Shown here: positions 1-6,468 of the stretch, in pieces
Layout of the letters: the number at the start of each line of letters is the position of its first letter
How positions within the stretch are numbered: position 1 is the stretch's first letter
Assembly: GCA_937893735.1 (NCBI GenBank)
Contig: CALBGD010000442.1
Coordinates: forward strand, 1 to 10,442
Direction: 5' to 3'
Length of the DNA: 10,442 nt
From: an uncultured Clostridia bacterium
Lineage (GTDB): Bacteria > Bacillota > Clostridia > Oscillospirales > Ruminococcaceae
The notes under the pieces: model-generated
Seen by the model: only the letters and a program-made list of their open reading frames with translations
Told to the model about the DNA's origin: nothing
Database searches by the model: none
Translations under genes and position numbers: made by a program

Positions 1-160
1 TCCAAACTGATGGAAAGATAAGATGAACGAGCAGGTAACTCCTGACTGCGTTCTGGGAATGTGCGTAGAGGTGGAAACAACCTAGCTTATATTCTCGTTG
101 CTGCGACACTTTGTGACTCCAATCCCAAGTGCTGCGGCAGCGTTAATATACAATCCCATA
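1..160 (+). ncRNA. ssrS: Structured RNA, candidate 6S RNA (5' end possibly outside window)
   Basis: No convincing protein is encoded here, and the stretch ends at a strong + strand hairpin followed by TTTT, which suggests a + strand RNA gene. A closing stem can be drawn from AACG (28-31) with CGTT (141-144) and GCAG with CTGC (132-135). An inner helix pairs TGGGA (about 54-58) with TCCCA (about 122-126). Between them lies a large asymmetric bubble that contains CTCCTGACTGCG. An apical part contains AGGTGGAAACAACCT. This rod with a central bubble, and the 3' segment AGTGCTGCGGCAGC, resemble 6S RNA, which binds sigma-A RNA polymerase and down-regulates transcription in stationary phase. Family assignment is by eye from memory of 6S layout. 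It could be another structured RNA. The 5' boundary is not determined. Confidence 0.42.
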
Positions 161-218
161 TATAGCAAACAGATTACACTGCTCTTACGAGCCGTGCAAT
201 CTGTTTGCTATACGGTTT
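161..218 (+). terminator. Long hairpin terminator after the candidate RNA gene
   Basis: A perfect 15-bp inverted repeat (161-175 with 198-212) is extended inward by further short helices (177-179 with 194-196, then 181-184 with 189-192) around a TTAC loop. This gives an almost continuous 52-nt hairpin. On the + strand it is followed by CGGTTTTG, a short U tract, so it most likely ends the RNA transcribed from the left. On the - strand no T-run follows, so it is less convincing as a terminator for the tRNA. It begins 11 nt beyond the tRNA CCA end and could also be a processing or stability element. Confidence 0.6.
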
Positions 219-223
219 TGTGC

Positions 224-315
224 TGGCGGAGAAAGAGGGATTTGAACCCTCGCGCCGGTTTTAGCCGACCTACTCCCTTAGCAGGGGAGCCCCTTCACCA
301 CTTGGGTATTTCTCC
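224..315 (-). tRNA. tRNA-Ser(GCU)
   Basis: The - strand reads GGAGAAA at the 5' end (309-315) and TTTCTCC at the 3' end (228-234), giving a 7-bp acceptor stem. It is followed by discriminator G and an encoded CCA (224-226). The anticodon stem CTCCC/GGGAG encloses loop CTGCTAA, so the anticodon is GCU (280-282), which reads AGC and AGU serine codons. A long variable arm, as expected for a class II tRNA, follows. The T-arm is GAGGG-TTCAAAT-CCCTC. Length is 92 nt including CCA. It stands alone, with its own promoter to the right at 375-403. Confidence 0.97.
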
Positions 316-374
316 ATAATGATGAACCATGATATACAGATGCTTTCCAAACAATCAGAACACATCGTGTATAT

Positions 375-403
375 ATTATATCACACAGAGCTAAGTTTGT
401 CAA
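375..403 (-). promoter_or_regulatory. Consensus sigma-A promoter for tRNA-Ser
   Basis: On the - strand, TTGACA (398-403) and TATAAT (375-380) are separated by exactly 17 nt, a perfect consensus. Upstream of the -35 box (404-440) lie A and T tracts typical of UP elements at stable-RNA promoters. Transcription would start near 367-369, leaving a leader of about 50 nt before the tRNA 5' end at 315, to be removed by RNase P. Confidence 0.92.
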
Positions 404-527
404 GTGTTTTTTTAAAAAACTTTTCAAGTTATAAAAAACGCTTTTGGGGCGTAAGGGAGCTAAAAAAATGCTGTGCCTCTGCCGATATATATAATAGATT
501 ATAGTCAATTGAGAATATATGCAAAGC

Positions 528-533
528 GAGGTG
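528..533 (+). promoter_or_regulatory. Ribosome binding site that sets the GGDEF gene start
   Basis: GAGGTG lies 6 nt before the ATG at 540. The in-frame ATG at 519 has no comparable site in front of it, so 540 is preferred. Confidence 0.75.
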
Positions 534-539
534 CTGAAT

Positions 540-1820
540 ATGTCAGATATCAGCATGGTTCAGGAAGTTCTGTGGAGCGATTACTACAAGGTTGCATGGG
601 TGAATATTCTTACCGGAGAATACAAATTCGTGAAGATACTTGACACCGACGAAGAGAAAAACTGCCTCAGCGGTAAAACGATATACGAATACTGCGGTCT
701 GGTGGTCTCCACAGGGCTGATACCAGATGAGGACGTGCCGCAGTACCGCCGCTGCACCGACCGGGAATATATCCTACGAGAAGTTCTGACCAAACGAAAG
801 CGCATAACCGTGAACTTCCGCAGGCAGGTCGGGGATTCACAGAAGTGGCTCCGGCTGGAGATAGTCCTGCCGCAGGATTTTTCCGAAAGCTCTCCCTGGG
901 CTGTCTACACATGGAAGGAATCAGATGCGGAGGTCTGCAACACTGAGGACGCAATGCGTATGCTTGCCCAGTGCTTCCACAAGAGCCTCAAGGTAGACCT
1001 GAACACCGATTCATTCGAAATAATCAAGGCGTATCCCGAAGATCTGGCTCCCAAAAACGGATTTACGCACACGTTTTCCGGCTGGCTTCGCAATATCGCG
1101 GCTGCCGGCGCGATATACCATGAGGACATTCAGGGATATATCGAATTCATCAATCCCGCGCGCCTCAGGGCACGCCTGCACGAACACCACGGAGTTCTCA
1201 GGTTCCGCTACCGCCGGAAATACAACGGAGAATTCCGCTGGGTGAATATGGAGCTGGTTCCGAGCGTTGAATACACGGACAAAAATCAGATATTCATGCT
1301 GTATGTCCGGGATATCCATGATGAATATATCTCAGAGCTCCACCGCCAGAAAGCGCTGGAATACCTTTGCAGCTACGACACCCTGACCGGCGTTCACAGC
1401 CGTTTCTCATATAACGACTTCTGCGAGAACTTTGAGAAGCACGGTGGCGCGCTTGCAGTCCTCTTCGCGGACGTGAACGGTCTGAAATACACGAACGACA
1501 CCAAGGGTCACGAATACGGCGATCGTCTGATAACTGGATTTTCCGAAATGCTCACCGCTGAATTCGGAACAGAACACTGCTTCAGGATAAGCGGCGACGA
1601 ATTCATCGTACTGATGGAGACCGCCGACGAGCAGGCATTCATGGAGCGCACCGAGAACTTCCACCACAGGCTTCAGGCAATGAAAGTTCCGCAGGCTTCC
1701 ATCGGTGCCGTGTGGAGTGGTTCCGCTAACTCAGTTGACGAGCTGGTGCGCATCGCAGAATCAAGAATGTACGACGACAAGCACGAATTCTACAAGCACC
1801 ACCCAGAAATGAAGCGATAA
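540..1820 (+). CDS. PAS-like / GGDEF diguanylate cyclase
   Basis: This 426-residue protein would make cyclic di-GMP from two GTP. I see no membrane segment or signal peptide, so it is probably cytosolic. Residues about 1-130 and 145-275 look like two alpha/beta sensor domains. The second ends in RFRYRRKYNGEFRWV (about 221-235) and YVRDIHDE, which is typical of a PAS-fold domain. The GGDEF domain starts at YDTLTGVHSRF (279-289). It continues with ADVNGLKYTNDTKGHEYGD (310-328), containing metal ligand D311 and substrate residues N313 and D320. The signature is SGDEF (351-355), with Ser replacing the first Gly. ASIGAVW and RMYDDK follow. No RxxD inhibitory site precedes the signature. A TATAAT at 490-495 could be its -10 box, but no good -35 is seen. 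The gene is monocistronic and ends at a strong terminator. Product is confident; activity with SGDEF is likely but unproven. Confidence 0.9.
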   Translation: MSDISMVQEVLWSDYYKVAWVNILTGEYKFVKILDTDEEKNCLSGKTIYEYCGLVVSTGLIPDEDVPQYRRCTDREYILREVLTKRKRITVNFRRQVGDSQKWLRLEIVLPQDFSESSPWAVYTWKESDAEVCNTEDAMRMLAQCFHKSLKVDLNTDSFEIIKAYPEDLAPKNGFTHTFSGWLRNIAAAGAIYHEDIQGYIEFINPARLRARLHEHHGVLRFRYRRKYNGEFRWVNMELVPSVEYTDKNQIFMLYVRDIHDEYISELHRQKALEYLCSYDTLTGVHSRFSYNDFCENFEKHGGALAVLFADVNGLKYTNDTKGHEYGDRLITGFSEMLTAEFGTEHCFRISGDEFIVLMETADEQAFMERTENFHHRLQAMKVPQASIGAVWSGSANSVDELVRIAESRMYDDKHEFYKHHPEMKR

Positions 1821-1833
1821 ATTAACTATACCG

Positions 1834-1866
1834 CCCGCTCCATCTATTCCGGAGCGGGTTTTTTCT
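1834..1866 (+). terminator. Rho-independent terminator of the GGDEF gene
   Basis: A perfect 8-bp stem, CCCGCTCC (1834-1841) with GGAGCGGG (1851-1858), has a 9-nt loop and is followed at once by TTTTTT. It lies 13 nt after the stop codon and separates the GGDEF gene from the next operon. Confidence 0.95.
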
Positions 1867-1871
1867 ATCAC

Positions 1872-1900
1872 TTGATATTTTTATTTAATAGTGGTATAAT
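1872..1900 (+). promoter_or_regulatory. Sigma-A promoter of the four-gene operon
   Basis: TTGATA (1872-1877) and TATAAT (1895-1900) are 17 nt apart. TGG directly before the -10 adds an extended -10 element. The start of transcription would be near 1907, leaving a leader of about 53 nt. It lies immediately after the terminator of the preceding gene and is the only good promoter seen before the genes at 1960-5487. Confidence 0.9.
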
Positions 1901-1930
1901 GTATGTGTATTAAATAAAGAAAGGCAGAAA

Positions 1931-1946
1931 GCGCAGAACGCTGCGC
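1931..1946 (+). other. Small hairpin in the operon leader
   Basis: GCGCAG (1931-1936) and CTGCGC (1941-1946) form a perfect 6-bp GC-rich stem around loop AACG, 13 nt before the start codon at 1960. There is no U tract, so it is not a terminator. It may affect translation or mRNA stability. Its function is unknown. Confidence 0.45.
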
Positions 1947-1959
1947 CAGAACAAAAGAA

Positions 1960-2640
1960 ATGGAACCCGCAGAAAGAAAACCCCTTATTCCTGTAAAAGA
2001 ACTTTTCAAGAGATATGCTCTGTTTATAATCAGCCTGTTTATCTCAGCTCTCGGCGTTGCGATAACCAAGAAAGCCGGGCTCGGAGTTTCTCCGATATCA
2101 TCGGCTGCAAACGTAATGAGCCTTAAATTCACGCAGCTCTCACTCGGAAACTGGCTGATAATCTGGAACTGTGTGCTCATTGCCGGGCAGATACTTATTC
2201 TCCGAAAGAAATTTCAGTGGATTCAACTCATTCAGATTCCGCTTTCGTTCCTGTTCGGCTGGTTCACAGACTTCGGTATGTGGATATTTTCATTTCTCGA
2301 CCCGCAGAGCTATCCGCTCAAGCTCGCCTGTGTGCTTGTCGGAACAGTGGTGCTCGGTTTCGGTATAGCGCTCTCGGTTATCGCGAATGTCGTGATGAAC
2401 TCCGGTGAAGCCTTCGTGAAAGCCGTCTCAGACACAATACATAAGGAATTTGGCACGGTCAAGGTCGTGTTCGATATCTCCTGCGTGATACTTGCAGTCG
2501 TGCTTTCCATGTGCTTCTTTGATTTTAAGATAGAGGGAACCCGCGAAGGCACGATAATCGCCGCTGTCTGCACCGGATTCGTTGTGAAATTCTTTGACCG
2601 TCTGGTGAGAGAGCCGCTTGAAAAGCTCCTTGTGAAGTAA
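1960..2640 (+). CDS. YczE/YyaS/YitT-type integral membrane protein
   Basis: This 226-residue protein has about six hydrophobic spans, near residues 18-37, 64-82, 88-113, 121-146, 167-188 and 196-212. That matches the usual size and topology of the YczE/YyaS/YitT (DUF6198-like) family in Firmicutes. The segment after span 1, KKAGLGVSPISSAANVMS (37-54), matches the conserved 'GLGxSPxxx' region of the family. NSGEAFVKAVSD (147-158) fits a second conserved loop. The biochemical function of the family is not established, and transport has been proposed. It is the first gene of the operon. Only a weak purine-rich stretch (AAAAGAA) lies before the ATG, but no better in-frame start exists upstream. 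Confidence 0.82.
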   Translation: MEPAERKPLIPVKELFKRYALFIISLFISALGVAITKKAGLGVSPISSAANVMSLKFTQLSLGNWLIIWNCVLIAGQILILRKKFQWIQLIQIPLSFLFGWFTDFGMWIFSFLDPQSYPLKLACVLVGTVVLGFGIALSVIANVVMNSGEAFVKAVSDTIHKEFGTVKVVFDISCVILAVVLSMCFFDFKIEGTREGTIIAAVCTGFVVKFFDRLVREPLEKLLVK

Positions 2641-2646
2641 CGGAGG
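2641..2646 (+). promoter_or_regulatory. Ribosome binding site supporting a TTG start
   Basis: CGGAGG lies directly after the stop of the membrane-protein gene and 6 nt before TTG at 2653. Its strength and spacing are the reason for accepting the TTG start. Confidence 0.85.
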
Positions 2647-2652
2647 TACGCA

Positions 2653-3531
2653 TTGTACGAACTTATAAATGTCGGTGAAAAGACATGGTATATGAACGCC
2701 CCCACAAACGTGGGATTTTATCTCTACAACCCGCCGGAGGTCTGCCTTATTGACATCGGCGACCGCACGTCGGCTGAAAACGCTCTGGCCCACATACGCG
2801 AAAACGGCTGGAAACTCACACGCCTGTATCTTACGCACTCTCACGCCGACCATGTGGCGGGAGCCGCATTTCTCCGGGCGGAGACCGGCTGCGAGGTATT
2901 CGCTCCCGGAGTTAGCGCCGCGGCTGTGAAGCACAATTTTCTTGTATCGACCACCCTTTACGGCGGAAGCGCCTCCGCGGATATGCACGGGAAGCTGCTA
3001 ATGCCGCCTCCCTGTGAATGCGCCGAGCTTACTGAGGACGAGCCAATCCCCGGGCTGAAAGCCGTCCGGCTGGACGGTCACGACATGGCTCAGGCGGTTT
3101 TCGGCACCACTGACGGCGTGTGGTTCACGGCAGATACCGTGATAAGCGCCGCAGCCCTCGAAAAACACAGGATATCGTTCATCTACAATATTGCACAGCA
3201 CCTTGAATCGCTGGACGCACTCGAAAAGATACCCGGCAGGCTGTTCATTCCCGCACACGACGAGCCCTGCGCAGATATCCAGCCGCTTGTCGGCGTTAAC
3301 CGCTCTTCCCTGCTTGAAGTCGCGGGAGATATCCTGAAAATGTGCGAAACTCCACAGACGATGGACGACCTGATAGCTCAGGCGCTTGAAAAATACCATA
3401 TACGGCTTTATCTCATGCAGTACCTGCTTGTCGGTCAGACTGTGCGGAGCTATGTTTCATGGCTTCTCGACAGAGGCAGACTGAAGCCGGTCTATGAGGG
3501 CACGCGGCTGTATTTTATCAGCGAGAAATAA
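2653..3531 (+). CDS. Metallo-beta-lactamase-fold hydrolase with C-terminal helical domain
   Basis: This 292-residue cytosolic protein carries the full metal-binding set of the glyoxalase II-like MBL fold. The signature THSHADH gives H62, H64, D66 and H67; H143 is in DGHDMAQ; D161 is in TADT; H202 is in IPAHDEP. A dinuclear zinc (or iron) hydrolase is therefore expected. The C-terminal part, from about 220 to 292, looks like a small winged-helix domain (MDDLIAQALEKYHIRLYLMQYLL...YVSWLLDRGRLKPV), similar in layout to LACTB2-like members. The substrate cannot be inferred. Thioesters, lactones and RNA are all known for related families. It starts with TTG, 12 nt after the membrane-protein gene, and its stop is 1 nt from the next start, so it is clearly co-transcribed. 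A start at ATG 2692 (residue 14) is possible but has no comparable ribosome binding site. Confidence 0.88.
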   Translation: MYELINVGEKTWYMNAPTNVGFYLYNPPEVCLIDIGDRTSAENALAHIRENGWKLTRLYLTHSHADHVAGAAFLRAETGCEVFAPGVSAAAVKHNFLVSTTLYGGSASADMHGKLLMPPPCECAELTEDEPIPGLKAVRLDGHDMAQAVFGTTDGVWFTADTVISAAALEKHRISFIYNIAQHLESLDALEKIPGRLFIPAHDEPCADIQPLVGVNRSSLLEVAGDILKMCETPQTMDDLIAQALEKYHIRLYLMQYLLVGQTVRSYVSWLLDRGRLKPVYEGTRLYFISEK

Positions 3532-3532
3532 T

Positions 3533-4339
3533 ATGTACGAACACGACGCTCTTTACGCCGGCTGGAATCCATGGCACGGCTGCACGAAAATCAGCCCCGG
3601 CTGCAAATACTGCTACGTCTACCGGCAGGACGAAATGTACGGCGCGGCTCAGGCAAGCAGTCTTTGCAGAAAGACCGCGAACTTTTCCCTGCCGGTAAAA
3701 CGCACGCGCTCCGGCGAATACAAGGTACCGTCCGGGAAAGTGTTCATGACCTGTTTCACCTCGGATTTTCTTCTCAGTGACGCGGACGAATGGCGGCAGG
3801 AATGCTGGGACATGATACGCACCCGCAGCGACTGCCGGTTCTATTTCTTCACGAAGAGGATAGACCGGCTGGAACTATGTCTCCCGCCGGACTGGGGCGA
3901 CGGCTGGGACAACGTGATCATTGGCTGCACTGTGGAAAATCAGGATCGTGCGGAATTCCGGCTGCCGATTTTCCTTTCCCTGCCGATAAAGCACCGGGCG
4001 ATAATCTGCGCTCCCCTGCTGGAGGAGCTTGACCTGTCGGCTTATCTCGGCGGCGGTATCGAGGAGGTCTCCGCCGGCGGAGAATCCGGCTATCATGCAA
4101 GACCCTGCCGCTATGAATGGATACTTAAAATACGCGAACAGTGTATTGATCGCGGGATTCCGTTCACATTCCACCAGACCGGAGCGCACTTTATCAAGGA
4201 CGGAAGAATGTACAACATACCCCGCGACCATCAGATATCTCAGGCTCAGAAAGCCGGGATAGATTTCCGGATAGGCGCACTTGGAGTTCCCGAAACAGCG
4301 GAGCTTACCGAAGAAGAAAAAAGGAGGATATCCGAATGA
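3533..4339 (+). CDS. DUF5131 (phage Gp37/Gp68-like) protein with Cx6CxxC motif
   Basis: This 268-residue protein begins with YAGWNPWHGCTKISPGCKYCY (8-28), the hallmark of the DUF5131/Gp37-Gp68 family. C17, C24 and C27 are arranged as Cx6CxxC, which suggests an iron-sulfur or radical-SAM-like site. Other family segments visible are FMTCFTSDFLL (71-81), FYFFTKR (103-109), IIGCTVENQDRAEFRLP (129-145), AGGESG (181-186) and FTFHQTG (211-217). No activity is firmly established for the family. Homologues are often in phages and mobile elements, but here the gene sits inside a chromosomal operon, 1 nt after the MBL gene and overlapping the methyltransferase gene by 4 nt (ATGA). The ATG at 3533 is chosen because the family motif starts near it. 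An in-frame start at 3494 lies inside the preceding gene. The ribosome binding site is weak, so translation may rely on coupling. Confidence 0.85.
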   Translation: MYEHDALYAGWNPWHGCTKISPGCKYCYVYRQDEMYGAAQASSLCRKTANFSLPVKRTRSGEYKVPSGKVFMTCFTSDFLLSDADEWRQECWDMIRTRSDCRFYFFTKRIDRLELCLPPDWGDGWDNVIIGCTVENQDRAEFRLPIFLSLPIKHRAIICAPLLEELDLSAYLGGGIEEVSAGGESGYHARPCRYEWILKIREQCIDRGIPFTFHQTGAHFIKDGRMYNIPRDHQISQAQKAGIDFRIGALGVPETAELTEEEKRRISE

Positions 4340-5487
4340 AAGAGCTAACCTGCCCGGTGGCGAAAAAATGCAGCGGCTGTCAGCTTTCCAATATGACCTA
4401 CGAGCAGCAGCTCGACTGGAAGCAGAAAGACGTAACAAAGCTGCTCGGCGGCTTCGGCGAGGTCTCCCGGATTATCGGCGCGGACGAGCCATATCACTAC
4501 CGCAACAAGGTTCAGGCGGTATTCCGCAGCGACAGGAGCGGCAGGATAATTTCCGGGGTGTATCAGTCCTCACGAAACGGCATAGTCGGCATAAACTCCT
4601 GCCTGCTGGACGACCGACGCGCCGATGAGATAATCGTCGGAATCCGCGAGCTCATGCAGTCGTTCAGGCTGAAGCCCTATGATGAGGGCACCGGAAGAGG
4701 ATTCCTGCGGCACGTTCTGGTCAGGGTCGGGAAAAGCTCCGGCGAGATACTTGTAACGCTAGTCGGCGGAACCCCGGTGTTCCCGAAGAAGCACGATTTC
4801 ATAAAGGCGCTGACCGCAAAATTCCCGGATATCACGACCGTGACATTCTCCGTGAACAGCGAACCGGAAATGATGATGCTGGGCGGCAGAAACGAAGTTC
4901 TTTTCGGAGAGGGTTACATAACCGACACCCTCTGCGGCAAGAAATTCCGTATTTCCCCACAGTCGTTCTACCAGATAAACCACGACCAGACCGAAAAGCT
5001 GTACCGATATGCGATAGAGGCAGCAAAGCTGAAGAAAACCGACATACTTCTTGACGCGTACAGCGGTATCGGCACGATAGGCATTGCCGCATACGATCAT
5101 GTGAAGCAGGTTCAGGGCATAGAGTACAACGGAGCCGCCGTGCGGGACGCAGTGAGCAACTGCCGTGAGAACGGGCTCACCCGCGGAATAGCATTCAACA
5201 AGGGCGACGCCGGAGAGTTTCTTCAGGCAAAGGCGAAGCTCGGAACTCACTACGACGCCGTGATACTCGACCCCGCAAGGGCCGGCGCTGACCGCAGGTT
5301 CCTGAACGCGCTGGTAAATGTCGCCCCGGAGCGGGTAGTGTACATCTCATGCAACCCGGCAACTCAGGCGCGGGATCTCAAAACCCTCACCCGAAAGTAC
5401 AATGTTGAGAGCATTCAGCCGTTTGATATGTTCCCGCATACACGCCACGTTGAGTGCGTGGTTTCGATGTCACGGAAAGCGGAGTAA
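4336..5487 (+). CDS. rlmD: RlmD/RumA-family 23S rRNA (uracil-5-)-methyltransferase
   Basis: This 383-residue SAM-dependent enzyme would make 5-methyluridine in 23S rRNA. TrmA-type tRNA specificity cannot be excluded. C6, C12, C15 and C89 fit the [4Fe-4S] ligands (CPVAKKCSGC plus a later Cys). QSFYQIN (209-215) and DAYSGIGTIGI (240-250) mark the methyltransferase fold and SAM site. DPARAG (312-317), the nucleophile C339 in YISCNPAT, and the base E373 in HVEC complete the active site. The N-terminal TRAM domain of E. coli RlmD is absent, and the protein starts at the iron-sulfur region, as in shorter clostridial forms. AGGAGG lies 8 nt before the ATG, and the start overlaps the previous stop as ATGA. 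It is the last gene of the operon. Confidence 0.93.
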   Translation: MKELTCPVAKKCSGCQLSNMTYEQQLDWKQKDVTKLLGGFGEVSRIIGADEPYHYRNKVQAVFRSDRSGRIISGVYQSSRNGIVGINSCLLDDRRADEIIVGIRELMQSFRLKPYDEGTGRGFLRHVLVRVGKSSGEILVTLVGGTPVFPKKHDFIKALTAKFPDITTVTFSVNSEPEMMMLGGRNEVLFGEGYITDTLCGKKFRISPQSFYQINHDQTEKLYRYAIEAAKLKKTDILLDAYSGIGTIGIAAYDHVKQVQGIEYNGAAVRDAVSNCRENGLTRGIAFNKGDAGEFLQAKAKLGTHYDAVILDPARAGADRRFLNALVNVAPERVVYISCNPATQARDLKTLTRKYNVESIQPFDMFPHTRHVECVVSMSRKAE

Positions 5488-5504
5488 GTCGGGGTATGTG
5501 GCTT

Positions 5505-5546
5505 AACGGTGCGGTTTGTGCGTGTTGGGTAGACCACACCGTTTTA
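5505..5546 (+). terminator. Probable operon terminator (weak U tract)
   Basis: AACGGTGCGGT (5505-5515) pairs with ACCACACCGTT (5533-5543) with a single C/A mismatch, 17 nt after the methyltransferase stop. It is followed only by TTA, so the U tract is short (four T in all). The position fits the end of the operon. Confidence 0.55.
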
Positions 5547-5734
5547 GCAGGATATGGTGATTTGGCGTATAGGGGAATATGTCTGCGGTGACAGCAGTTT
5601 CGCAACGATACACGGGGTTAGGGTCGGGTGTGCAGAGGTGCTGTGTTGGTGGGCGGGACAGATGTCAGACATAGCAATAAAATGCGGTTATGTATATAAG
5701 CGTTAGTTATCTTGCATAAAGATTTTGAAAGGTT

Positions 5735-5740
5735 AGGTGG
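5735..5740 (+). promoter_or_regulatory. Ribosome binding site of the pentapeptide gene
   Basis: AGGTGG lies 8 nt before ATG 5749. It overlaps an in-frame GTG at 5737 that would otherwise be an alternative start with a less well placed site. Confidence 0.65.
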
Positions 5741-5748
5741 ATGTATTC

Positions 5749-6462
5749 ATGGGAAGAGGAAAGAAAAAGAGAAAAGCTAAGCAACATAAAACACTAAAGC
5801 AGCGTATTATTATTCGCAAGAAAATGGGTAAACCAGTTTTTTTCACTTTGACACATTGTGCCAAGAAACTGCAAGGACTTACAAATAGGTATATCTATAA
5901 AGCCAATATGCACAAATTGCTTTTTATTGGCACGAGGTTTTATAATGTAAAATATCAATCTTCTATAATTACCAACTGTAATTTCAGGGATACAGAATTG
6001 ATAGGTGTTGATTTTTTTAATTGCAATATGCGTAATATTTCGTTTAAAAATGCGAAATTGAATAATGTTGTCTTCTATAATTGCAACTTGAAAAATGCAG
6101 ATTTTACTGGAGCATCTTTTTCACACGTATCATTTATTTGTACAAACACAAAAGTTGCAAAAGGGCTAGGTGAATCGGATTATGGGATTTCAATTTATAA
6201 AACGTATAATCATATAGACCTTTCTTCAGAAACAGAAAGCGCTCTGATAGGCTTGTCTAGCAATCCATCTATTTTCAAGGCAAATGTGCTTCATGTTAAT
6301 AAATCAAAACTCAATCATTGGGTACTCGGAATAATAAAGGAAAGATATGGGAATGGCGGATTGACATTTATGGCACAGAAGTTAACCGCTAAAAGAAACT
6401 GGAATAATATGTTTACAGTTTTTTCATATACTCTGCTACTTGACAAATGCTTTTCCAAGTGA
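5749..6462 (+). CDS. Pentapeptide-repeat protein with basic N-terminus
   Basis: This 237-residue protein has three parts. Residues 1-28 are extremely basic (MGRGKKKRKAKQHKTLKQR...), more than half Lys, Arg or His, which suggests contact with nucleic acid or another polyanion. Residues about 75-134 are tandem pentapeptides centred on Phe, Leu or Met, such as CNF, TEL, VDF, CNM, ISF, AKL, VVF, CNL, ADF and ASF, predicted to form a right-handed quadrilateral beta helix of about three coils. Residues 140-237 have no motif I recognise. No signal peptide or clear membrane span is seen. The gene is strikingly AT-rich beside its GC-rich neighbours and lies next to a recombinase element, so recent acquisition is likely. 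Known pentapeptide proteins include DNA mimics and gyrase protectors, but nothing here fixes a role. A consensus promoter for the next unit overlaps its last codons. Confidence 0.8.
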   Translation: MGRGKKKRKAKQHKTLKQRIIIRKKMGKPVFFTLTHCAKKLQGLTNRYIYKANMHKLLFIGTRFYNVKYQSSIITNCNFRDTELIGVDFFNCNMRNISFKNAKLNNVVFYNCNLKNADFTGASFSHVSFICTNTKVAKGLGESDYGISIYKTYNHIDLSSETESALIGLSSNPSIFKANVLHVNKSKLNHWVLGIIKERYGNGGLTFMAQKLTAKRNWNNMFTVFSYTLLLDKCFSK

Positions 6463-6468
6463 TATAAT
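6440..6468 (+). promoter_or_regulatory. Perfect sigma-A promoter of the small-peptide unit
   Basis: TTGACA (6440-6445) and TATAAT (6463-6468) are 17 nt apart, an exact consensus. The -35 box lies inside the last codons of the pentapeptide gene and the -10 box directly follows its stop. It points at the 32-codon reading frame at 6560. Such strength for so short a message is typical of small RNAs and type I toxin genes. Confidence 0.9.

Larger units (their letters stand above)
5488..5748 (+). other. G/T-rich intergenic region
   Basis: About 260 nt between the methyltransferase gene and the pentapeptide gene. The first 175 nt are conspicuously G- and T-rich on the + strand (for example GGTCGGGTGTG and TTGGTGGGCGGGAC), and after about 5670 the sequence becomes AT-rich. 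It holds a hairpin at 5505-5545 and a small palindrome ATGTC-A-GACAT (about 5662-5672). A poor promoter candidate has its -10 near 5693-5700 (TATATAAG). I see no convincing coding region on either strand. Confidence 0.5.

Noticed and set aside
98..319. 73-codon open frame on the + strand
   Set aside because: It runs through the candidate RNA hairpin and antisense to the tRNA-Ser gene, so it is not a plausible protein gene.
519..539. Upstream ATG for the GGDEF gene
   Set aside because: No ribosome site precedes it. GAGGTG is correctly spaced for the ATG at 540.
2428..2988. 186-codon open frame on the - strand
   Set aside because: It lies antisense across the membrane-protein and MBL genes, which carry clear family motifs. 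No ribosome site or motif of its own is seen.
3875..4438. 187-codon open frame on the - strand
   Set aside because: Antisense to the DUF5131 and RlmD genes. Long shadow frames are common in GC-rich codons, and nothing recognisable is encoded.
5387..5605. 72-codon open frame on the - strand after rlmD
   Set aside because: Half of it is antisense to the RlmD active-site region. The composition is Arg/His/Ser/Thr-rich, as expected of a chance frame through G/T-rich DNA. No ribosome site is seen.
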